A stretch of DNA of 37,220 bases, from assembly GCF_040096205.1 (NCBI RefSeq), contig NZ_JBBMFD010000024.1, positions 1 through 37,220 of the forward strand, read 5' to 3'. Shown here one piece after another: positions 15,343-22,088 of the stretch. The stretch's first letter is position 1; every line of letters begins with the position of its first letter. The stretch is from Solibaculum_A intestinale (GTDB lineage Bacteria > Bacillota > Clostridia > Oscillospirales > Acutalibacteraceae). The notes beneath the pieces were generated by a model. The model was not told the DNA's origin and did not search any database. It was given only the letters and a program-made list of their open reading frames with translations. The translations under genes and the position numbers were made by a program.

Positions 15343-15368
15343 AAACTCACCCCGTTGAACACAAAATA

Positions 15369-15405
15369 TAACATAAATCATAATATACCAACATGTTTTA
15401 TGTTA
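15369..15405. promoter_or_regulatory. inverted repeat between divergent SLOG and RHH genes
   Basis: TAACATAAA (15369-15377) and TTTATGTTA (15397-15405) form a perfect 9-base inverted repeat with a 19-base spacer in the 93-base divergent promoter region. TAAAAT at 15409-15414 could be the plus-strand -10 box and TATTTT the minus-strand one. The arrangement fits an operator, possibly for the ribbon-helix-helix protein. Confidence 0.45.
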
Positions 15406-15435
15406 AGGTAAAATGCAAATAGAAAGCGGGTGACT

Positions 15436-15642
15436 ATGATGAATAATAATAAAAAACTGAAGATCACCTCCAAGCCACCAAAAGGCGACGACGGGCACCG
15501 GGTTTTCTCCATTCGAATCACAGATGAACTGTACTGTCAGCTGGAATCACTCGCGGCTAACACCAATCGGTCCCGAAATGAAATCATCGGAATCCTGTTG
15601 GATTATGCAGTGAATAATTGCGAGATTGAGACGAAACCATAA
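15436..15642 (+). CDS. ribbon-helix-helix (CopG/Arc-type) protein
   Basis: A 68-residue protein. A basic, Asn/Lys-rich N-terminal tail (MMNNNKKLKITSKPPKG) precedes a ribbon-helix-helix domain: strand HRVFSIRITDELYCQLESLA, then helix 2 in NTNRSRNEIIGILLDYAV. Such proteins bind DNA as dimers through the strand. The start could be GTG at 15430, ATG at 15436 or ATG at 15439; GGGTG precedes all of them. It is transcribed away from the SLOG gene across an inverted repeat, suggesting autoregulation or control of that neighbour. No toxin gene follows, so an antitoxin role is not supported. Confidence 0.75.
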   Translation: MMNNNKKLKITSKPPKGDDGHRVFSIRITDELYCQLESLAANTNRSRNEIIGILLDYAVNNCEIETKP

Positions 15643-15691
15643 TTTCCCGTTTTTTTGAAGTACAGAAAAAAGAAATCTTTTTTCATAGTCT

Positions 15692-15734
15692 ATGAGCTTT
15701 TGTTCCAATTTCTTGGAACAAAAGCTCATTTTTA
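15692..15734 (+). terminator. intrinsic terminator of the RHH gene
   Basis: A 15-bp perfect stem (ATGAGCTTTTGTTCC / GGAACAAAAGCTCAT) with an 8-base loop is followed by TTTTTATT. It lies 50 bases past the RHH stop codon. Confidence 0.85.
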
Positions 15735-15791
15735 TTCTCAATAGTCACCTGTAAATACCATATTTTATTACCAGTGGAATTATATCACACC

Positions 15792-15834
15792 AATTACCCC
15801 TATGCAACATTAAATTACTCCTAGCGTAATATTG
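15792..15834. promoter_or_regulatory. two 21-base-spaced direct repeats before the XRE gene
   Basis: AATTACCCCTA (15792) and AATTACTCCTA (15813) recur exactly 21 bases apart, two helical turns, with further similarity (ATTA/ATATT) after each. They lie about 70-110 bases before the XRE start codon, where an autoregulatory operator would be expected. The flanking sequence is A+T-rich and I see no clear -35/-10 pair. Confidence 0.45.
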
Positions 15835-15900
15835 CACTGAATAAGTATATTTTCATCTCCGAAGCCGCTACAATTCGAAAAGAAAAGGAGGTGAAAATTC

Positions 15901-16113
15901 ATGATTCGTATCAAAATTGCTGAGCTATTGGCGAAAAACAAAATGACTCAAAAACAGCTTTCCGAATTGACGAACATTCGAGCGGCTACCATTTCCAAGA
16001 TGCGTTATGAGGAAAACAAGCGCATAACTATCCAACAGATTGATATTTTATGCAAAGTACTCCACTGTCAAGTCGGCGACATATTGGAGTATGTGGAAGA
16101 AGAGGAATCCTGA
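15901..16113 (+). CDS. XRE/Cro-CI family helix-turn-helix regulator
   Basis: A 70-residue single-domain regulator. The helix-turn-helix covers about 15-45 (MTQKQLSELTNIRAATISKM), followed by ITIQQIDILCKVLHCQVGDILEY, the usual end of small Cro-like proteins. An acidic tail closes it. The ribosome binding site AAAAGGAGGTG is excellent. Nothing encoded directly beside it reveals its target. Its low G+C and position in an A+T-rich islet point to acquisition by transfer. Confidence 0.85.
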   Translation: MIRIKIAELLAKNKMTQKQLSELTNIRAATISKMRYEENKRITIQQIDILCKVLHCQVGDILEYVEEEES

Positions 16114-16133
16114 GCCAAAATTCTTCCTTTTGT

Positions 16134-16176
16134 AAAAACCGCTCTGTCCGAAAAAGTTTCGGACAGAGCGGTTTTT
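16134..16176. terminator. bidirectional intrinsic terminator
   Basis: A 20-bp perfect stem runs from AAAAACCGCTCTGTCCGAAA to its complement, with an AAG loop and T-tracts on both strands. It separates the convergent XRE (plus) and Rrf2 (minus) genes. Confidence 0.92.
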
Positions 16177-16183
16177 CGTGATT

Positions 16184-16597
16184 CTATTGCTGATTTTTGC
16201 TATTTTTTATATCATAAAAAGTAACCGATGCCAATTTATCCTGCACCATGGCAGAGATATCCCCGAACACCCCGCGGTAGGGACATTCCCCGCCCGGCAC
16301 TCGGCTGCAGGGATACTCTTCATTCAGGCAACGGCTGAACCGGTACGGGCCTTCCACGGTCTCAATGACATCCTTGAGAGTAACCTCAGACGGGTCTTTC
16401 GCCAGCACATAGCCGCCCTTGGCTCCTTTAAAGGACTGAACAATCCCGCTGGATACCAGCTTGCGCAAAATCTTCAGGGAAAACCGTAATGACACGCAGG
16501 CCGCGTCCGCGATTTTCTGCGCGTCCATACGCTGGGAAGCGTCCACCAGGCAATTCACAATCCGAATTGCATAGTCAGCCTCCAATGTAATATGCAT
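16184..16597 (-). CDS. Rrf2 family transcriptional regulator
   Basis: A 137-residue Rrf2/IscR-type regulator. The winged helix-turn-helix occupies the N-terminal half (MHITLEADYAIRIVNCLVDA, then KIADAACVSLRFSLKILRKL and KGAKGGYVLAKDP). Three cysteines at 90, 97 and 105 in RCLNEEYPCSRVPGGECPYR match the position of the Fe-S cluster ligands of IscR-like proteins, so redox, NO or iron-sulfur sensing is likely. ATG at 16597 follows GAGGTG at 7 bases. It has its own strong promoter just downstream of rpoD. No isc, suf or cysteine-metabolism genes are beside it, so the regulon is unknown. Confidence 0.87.
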   Translation of the reverse strand: MHITLEADYAIRIVNCLVDASQRMDAQKIADAACVSLRFSLKILRKLVSSGIVQSFKGAKGGYVLAKDPSEVTLKDVIETVEGPYRFSRCLNEEYPCSRVPGGECPYRGVFGDISAMVQDKLASVTFYDIKNSKNQQ

Positions 16598-16641
16598 AAC
16601 GCGGCACCTCACAGCAATATATACTAAAATAATATACATTA

Positions 16642-16670
16642 AGTGTATCCCATTTTTCTATTGCTGTCAA
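16642..16670 (-). promoter_or_regulatory. promoter of the Rrf2 gene
   Basis: TTGACA (16670-16665) and TACACT (16647-16642) are 17 bases apart on the minus strand. An A+T-rich imperfect inverted repeat (TATACATTAAGTGTA) overlaps the -10 box and could be an autoregulatory site. Confidence 0.7.
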
Positions 16671-16691
16671 GTGGAAATGAAAGCAAACCGT

Positions 16692-17780
<1,089 letters not shown>

Positions 17781-17782
17781 AA

Positions 17783-19585
17783 TTACGAAATACTCCCTTT
17801 CTTTTTTTGCTCCGAAAGTTTCGCGCCAAAGGCCGCGAACTCCTCCTTTGTCATGGACGCCACGTCCTTTGCCCTTGCCTTTTCCCCTTCGATGAGAAGG
17901 GTCTCCATATCCTCGCTGAGCTCCTGTGCGGAATGAAGCGCCCCGGTGCTGGGCAGCAACGACTGGCGCTTGACTGCCGCCGCCGTAACGGCGCTGATTT
18001 CCTCCGCCGTAAACTCGGCCCCCATGTCCGCCAATATTACCGACAAATCGGACATGCCCGCGGAAATCCGCGCGGCCACCGCCTCGTATACCCGCCGATG
18101 AAAGCTGGTCAAAAACCGGTCGGGCGTCAGCTTTTCCTGCACCCGCGGCAGAAAGTCCGGGTTCGTCAGCAGCACGGCGATGATCCCTTCCTCCGCCTTG
18201 GCGGCCCTTGGGTACTTGGCCCGCTCGGGGTTTATCCGGTCGGCAAAGCCGGCGGCTTCCTTTTGAATCTCCCGGAATTGGGCTCGCGACTGGGCCGCGG
18301 CCTTTTTCCGGGACAGCTGTTTCATCTGCTCCAAAATGCTGTCCTTAGAGATGGACAGCTCGCTTGCCAGCTTTCCTATATATAAGTCCCGCTCGATGAC
18401 GTCGTGCAAATCCATAAGCACCCGCACCGCGCGTTTGGCGTATTCGTATTTGCCCTCCGGGGAATCCAGGTTGAGCCCTTCCCTGCACCCGGCCAGCCGG
18501 TATTCCATGTCGTTTCCTGACTGCTCAAGCAGCAGAGAAAACCGCTCCGGGCCGAACCGGCGCAAAAACTCGTCCGGGTCCTTACCCTGGGGCAGAGTGA
18601 GCATGCGTACCTTTAGTCCCGCCGAGCGTAAAATGTCGATGTCCCGGTTCGCCGCTTTGCGACCCGCTTCGTCCGCGTCCCCTGCTACAATAACCTCACC
18701 CGCATACCGCGCCATCAGCCTCGCCTGGTCGGGCGTCAGCGCGGTGCCCAAAGCGGCCACCGCGTTGGAAAACCCCGCCTGGTGCATGGCGATGACGTCC
18801 ATATACCCTTCGGCCAGAATCAGCGTCCCGCTGGTATCGTTCTTCGCCAAGTTCATCGCGTAAAGGTTGCGGGTCTTTTTATACACAAGGGTATCGGCGG
18901 TATTGAGGTATTTGGGCTTGCTGTCGTCGAGTACACGGCCGCCGAATCCGATGACCCCGCCCCGCAGGTCGATGATAGGGTAGATCACCCGGTTTCGGAA
19001 CTTGTCGTAATACCCGCCCCGGCGCCCTGCGATAACCACATCGGCCAGCTGCAGCTCCTCCGGTCGAAAGCCTTTCCCCTTGAGGTGCTTCAAAAGGGCG
19101 TCCCAGGAATCGGGCGCGTACCCTAAGCCAAACCGGCGGATAACGGCGTCGGTAAGCCCCCGGCTGCGAAAATATTGCAGACCTGCTTGTCCGGCCGGGG
19201 AAACCAGAGTGGCGTAGAAAAAGCGGGCGGCCTCCCGGTTGATTTCCAGAATGCGTGCGCGCATTCTGGCCTGGCCGTCGTCCTGGGTTTCCTCGGGCAT
19301 ATGCATGCCCGCCCGGTCGGCCAGGAACCGGACGGCTTCCATATAGTCCAGGTTCTCGATGCGGCGGACAAAATTGACCACGTCCCCCGCCGCGCCGCAG
19401 CCGAAACAGAAAAAGGAATTGGTCTCCGGATAAAGGGTAAAGGACGGGGTTTTCTCCCCGTGGAAGGGGCATAATCCTACCAGGTTGCGGCCTCTGCGCC
19501 GCAGGTTCACATAGCTGGAAACCACGCTTTCAATATCGTTTCTTGCCTTAAGCTCGGTTAAGAAGCTCTCCGGCAGACGGGCCAT
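17783..19585 (-). CDS. dnaG: DNA primase DnaG
   Basis: A 600-residue primase that makes RNA primers at the replication fork. The N-terminal zinc-binding domain shows LVGLCPFHGEKTPSF and SFFCFGCGAAGDVVNF. The catalytic core carries the TOPRIM motifs TLILAEGYMDVIAM (Glu) and EVIVAGDADEAGRKA (Asp-x-Asp). The C-terminal region should bind the DnaB helicase. ATG at 19585 follows AAGGAGGTG; a 77-residue N-terminal extension in the same frame is rejected because it lacks family similarity and a ribosome binding site. It lies between the dGTPase-like gene and rpoD on the same strand, the macromolecular synthesis operon arrangement common in Clostridia. Confidence 0.97.
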   Translation of the reverse strand: MARLPESFLTELKARNDIESVVSSYVNLRRRGRNLVGLCPFHGEKTPSFTLYPETNSFFCFGCGAAGDVVNFVRRIENLDYMEAVRFLADRAGMHMPEETQDDGQARMRARILEINREAARFFYATLVSPAGQAGLQYFRSRGLTDAVIRRFGLGYAPDSWDALLKHLKGKGFRPEELQLADVVIAGRRGGYYDKFRNRVIYPIIDLRGGVIGFGGRVLDDSKPKYLNTADTLVYKKTRNLYAMNLAKNDTSGTLILAEGYMDVIAMHQAGFSNAVAALGTALTPDQARLMARYAGEVIVAGDADEAGRKAANRDIDILRSAGLKVRMLTLPQGKDPDEFLRRFGPERFSLLLEQSGNDMEYRLAGCREGLNLDSPEGKYEYAKRAVRVLMDLHDVIERDLYIGKLASELSISKDSILEQMKQLSRKKAAAQSRAQFREIQKEAAGFADRINPERAKYPRAAKAEEGIIAVLLTNPDFLPRVQEKLTPDRFLTSFHRRVYEAVAARISAGMSDLSVILADMGAEFTAEEISAVTAAAVKRQSLLPSTGALHSAQELSEDMETLLIEGEKARAKDVASMTKEEFAAFGAKLSEQKKKGSIS

Positions 19586-19649
19586 TGGCCGCACCTCCTT
19601 TTCCCCATCATGCAATCGTTTTATTTTTCCAATATGGTCCAAAACTATA

Positions 19650-20648
19650 CTATCCGCCCCAGCCCTTGGGCACAAAAAGCCGCTGGAAGGTTTCGATGGC
19701 GTAATAGTCGGACATGCCGGCAATGTAATCGAGGGTCGCCCGGTCCTTTCCCTCGGTTTCGCAGATGGCGGCGAACTCGCCGGGCAGCTTCTGAGGCCGG
19801 CTGGTAAAGTACTCATACAGGCGTTTGATCAAATCCTCCGCCTTGCCTTCCTCGGCCTTCGCCCGGGAATTGTAGTACACCCGGTCGTACATAAAGGTAT
19901 GTAATTTCGAAAAGGCGTCGGCCACCCGGGGCTCCATCTGCAAAACGCCCCCGGCGCTGTGCTCCACCACCGACTGGATCAGCGTCCCGATGCGCGCCGA
20001 ATGCCGCCCGCCCAAAGCCGCGCGCACCTCTTTCGGAATGTCCTCCTCGGTGAGCACGCCGCCGCGGATGGCGTCGTCAATGTCGTGGTTGATGTAGGCA
20101 ATCCGGTCGGCCAGGCGGACAATCCGGCCTTCCATGGTGGCGGCCTCTTCCCCGCAGGTGTGGCAGAGAATGCCGTTTCGCACCTCCCAGGTCAGGTTGA
20201 GCCCTTCCCCTTCCTTCTCCAGCCGTTCCACCACCCGCACCGACTGCTCATAGTGCCGAAACCCCAAGGGGCTTACCTCGTTGAGAGCCCGCTCCCCCGC
20301 GTGGCCGAAGGGAGTATGTCCCAAATCATGACCCAGGGAAATGGCTTCCGTCAAATCCTCGTTGAGCTGCAGGGCCCTTGCAATGGTCCGGGCAATCTGG
20401 GCCACCTCCAGGGTGTGGGTCAGCCGGGTGCGGTAATGGTCCCCTTCCGGGGCAAGGAACACCTGGGTCTTGTGCTTGAGCCGCCGGAAGGACTTGCAGT
20501 GTAAAATCCGGTCCCGGTCCCGCTGATAGGGCGTGCGCAGGGAGCATTCCTCTTCCGGACGCTTCCGCCCCTTCGTCTGCTGCGACCGGGCCGCAAACGG
20601 GCTTAAATGCTCTTGTTCGAACGCCTGGGTCATTTCTCTTGGCGTCAT
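19650..20648 (-). CDS. deoxyguanosinetriphosphate triphosphohydrolase-like protein
   Basis: A 332-residue HD-domain protein of the dGTPase type 2 group. Signature segments are SLRTPYQRDRDRILHCKSFR near the start, THTLEVAQIARTIARALQLN with the first metal His, AISLGHDLGHTPFGHAGERA with the HD pair, and RIVRLADRIAYINHDIDDAI with the last metal Asp. These enzymes cut dNTPs to deoxynucleoside and triphosphate. ATG at 20648 follows AAGGAGGGACGGAGG; a longer in-frame start is rejected. It is the first gene of a run into dnaG and rpoD, a frequent clostridial order. TATAAT at 20694-20689 may be its -10 box, but the -35 is poor. Confidence 0.93.
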   Translation of the reverse strand: MTPREMTQAFEQEHLSPFAARSQQTKGRKRPEEECSLRTPYQRDRDRILHCKSFRRLKHKTQVFLAPEGDHYRTRLTHTLEVAQIARTIARALQLNEDLTEAISLGHDLGHTPFGHAGERALNEVSPLGFRHYEQSVRVVERLEKEGEGLNLTWEVRNGILCHTCGEEAATMEGRIVRLADRIAYINHDIDDAIRGGVLTEEDIPKEVRAALGGRHSARIGTLIQSVVEHSAGGVLQMEPRVADAFSKLHTFMYDRVYYNSRAKAEEGKAEDLIKRLYEYFTSRPQKLPGEFAAICETEGKDRATLDYIAGMSDYYAIETFQRLFVPKGWGG

Positions 20649-20854
20649 CCTCCGTCCCTCCTTCCAAACCGGCAAATTTCCGCATACAATTATATATACG
20701 ACAAAATTGTCATTTTCCCTGCTTTTCTTTTTCAAAAGAGGCAAAAGACCGTTACTTTTGGCATTTTGATAAGAAAAGAGAAGTTTAGATGGAGGATTCT
20801 GTCCTTTTTACCCAGGACGGCCCGCATTTTTCAAACGCGGGCCGCGGCCTACCA

Positions 20855-21490
20855 TTACCCTTCCCCGCCGGGGTCGGGCAGGTAGCATTCCCCTGTGAAG
20901 ACCGGGGCCACGCTGCCGCAGGTGACGTCCGCCAGCTGCTTCTCCAAGGCCGGCGCCGCTTCCTTGGGCAGCGAAAAGGAAAGGACCACCACCATGCCGA
21001 ACTGGGCGTCCTCCACCCGGCCTCCCAGCTGGGGAACCAGGGCCGCCACCCGGCCGTACTGGTTGTAGTCGCAGGTGATGGTGCCGGTGACGCACAGGCG
21101 CATCACCTGGATTCCCGCTGCCATGACTCCCAGCTTTGCGGCGTGGGAATAGGCCCGCACCAGTCCGCCCGCGCCCAAAAGCACCCCGCCGAAATACCGG
21201 GTGACCACCACCGCCAAATCGGTCAGGTTCTCTTTTTGCAGCACGTCGAGCACCGGCACGCCCGCAGTCCCCTGGGGTTCCCCGTCGTCCGAATACCGCC
21301 TTAACTGCCCGTCGCGCAGGATGTAGGCGTAGACGTTGTGGGTAGCATCCCAGTATCTTGCGCGCAGCTCGTCGATGAAGGCCACCGCTTCCTCGGCGGT
21401 GGTTACCGGACAGGCCGTCCCGATAAACCGGGAACGGCGCTCCACGAATTCATCCTGCGCTCTTTCCTTCAGCGTGCGGTAACCGTCCAT
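20855..21490 (-). CDS. YigZ/IMPACT family protein
   Basis: A 211-residue protein of the YigZ (UPF0029, IMPACT) family. The conserved core is visible: VERRSRFIGTACPVTTAEEA, WDATHNVYAYILRDG, RYSDDGEPQGTAGVPVLDVL and VVVTRYFGGVLLGAGGLVRAY. The C-terminal part (from about 135) is the DUF1949-type ferredoxin-like domain. ATG at 21490 follows AAAGGAGGGGGATGA. The family is linked to ribosome or translation-stress functions in eukaryotes; the bacterial role is not settled. A GC-rich stem at 20819-20843 lies beyond the stop codon but lacks a T-tract. Confidence 0.92.
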   Translation of the reverse strand: MDGYRTLKERAQDEFVERRSRFIGTACPVTTAEEAVAFIDELRARYWDATHNVYAYILRDGQLRRYSDDGEPQGTAGVPVLDVLQKENLTDLAVVVTRYFGGVLLGAGGLVRAYSHAAKLGVMAAGIQVMRLCVTGTITCDYNQYGRVAALVPQLGGRVEDAQFGMVVVLSFSLPKEAAPALEKQLADVTCGSVAPVFTGECYLPDPGGEG

Positions 21491-21531
21491 TTCATCCCCC
21501 TCCTTTTTTGTGCGCATACGGGCAAAAGTAT

Positions 21532-21556
21532 AGGCGGCGCAATTGCTACGCCGCCT
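21532..21556 (-). terminator. terminator of rpmE
   Basis: AGGCGGCG and CGCCGCCT form an 8-bp stem 24 bases past the rpmE stop codon. The minus-strand sequence after it (ATACTTTT) is only moderately T-rich. Confidence 0.55.
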
Positions 21557-21579
21557 TGCTTTCTTATGAAACCAGACTC

Positions 21580-21786
21580 TTACTGGCCCGCCTTGCCAAA
21601 ACGCTTCTTAAAGCGATCCACGCGTCCGCCAGTGTCCACCAGCTTCTGCTTGCCCGTGAAGAAAGGATGGCACTTCGAGCAAATATCAACGCGAATGTCC
21701 TTACGGGTAGAACGGGTCACGAACTCTTCGCCGCAAGCGCAGCGGATGGTCGTTTCTTCGTACTTGGGATGGATGTTCTCTTTCAC
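21580..21786 (-). CDS. rpmE: large-subunit ribosomal protein L31 (zinc-binding type)
   Basis: A 68-residue L31 with the family start MKENIHPKYEETTIRCACG, two zinc pairs (CAC and CSKC) and the closing HPFFTGKQKLVDTGGRVDRF. Presence of four cysteines makes it the zinc-containing form rather than the zinc-free paralogue made in zinc starvation. The start is GTG with AGAGGTG seven bases before it. It has its own promoter and terminator. Confidence 0.97.
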   Translation of the reverse strand: MKENIHPKYEETTIRCACGEEFVTRSTRKDIRVDICSKCHPFFTGKQKLVDTGGRVDRFKKRFGKAGQ

Positions 21787-21827
21787 TTCTCTTCACCTCT
21801 TTCACGAGCGATATCATTAGTGAACCG

Positions 21828-21856
21828 ATTTTACCATACATTACACGGAATTACAA
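21828..21856 (-). promoter_or_regulatory. promoter of rpmE
   Basis: TTGTAA (21856-21851) and TAAAAT (21833-21828) are 17 bases apart on the minus strand and TGG precedes the -10, giving an extended element. The leader is about 35 bases. Confidence 0.65.
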
Positions 21857-21939
21857 GGGCTTTTTTCGAATTAATTTTTATACCTTCTCGTGTTTTTGGT
21901 ATCTTTTCATGAATTTTTAATGCTTTTCTTTTGGTTGTG

Positions 21940-21948
21940 TGCTATAAT
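21940..21948 (+). promoter_or_regulatory. extended -10 promoter of secA
   Basis: TGC directly before a perfect TATAAT gives an extended -10 element; the -35 region (TGCTTT) is poor. Transcription should start near 21955, leaving a leader of about 130 bases before secA. Confidence 0.6.
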
Positions 21949-21985
21949 AGCACGAGTGTCCTATTATCCAGAGAGGACTTTACTT

Positions 21986-22075
21986 TTGTTACCGTTGCCG
22001 GCGGCACATGTAAAGCAGGTCCCGGATCCATTCGGGAGAGTGAAACGTTGCATGGGGTTTTGTGCCGGACGGTGA
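21986..22075 (+). CDS. candidate 29-residue leader peptide upstream of secA
   Basis: A small reading frame lies in the secA leader. TTG at 21986 stands nine bases after GAGAGG, and the frame runs 29 codons to a TGA 13 bases before the secA start. The peptide begins MLPLPAAH, has VPDPFG in the middle and ends CMGFCAGR. The last residues recall the GIRAGP end of the E. coli SecM arrest peptide (G-x-x-A-G), but the peptide is far shorter and has no signal sequence if it starts here. The same frame is open upstream to 21890 with a hydrophobic stretch, but the promoter lies inside that part. It may be chance. The leader also holds a short CCCG/CGGG hairpin at 22021-22036. Confidence 0.25.
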   Translation: MLPLPAAHVKQVPDPFGRVKRCMGFCAGR

Positions 22076-22088
22076 AATGGAGGCCAAC

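Noticed and set aside
15430..16113. Toxin-antitoxin system built on the RHH or XRE protein
   Set aside because: Neither regulator has an adjacent partner gene of toxin type; each is followed by a terminator.
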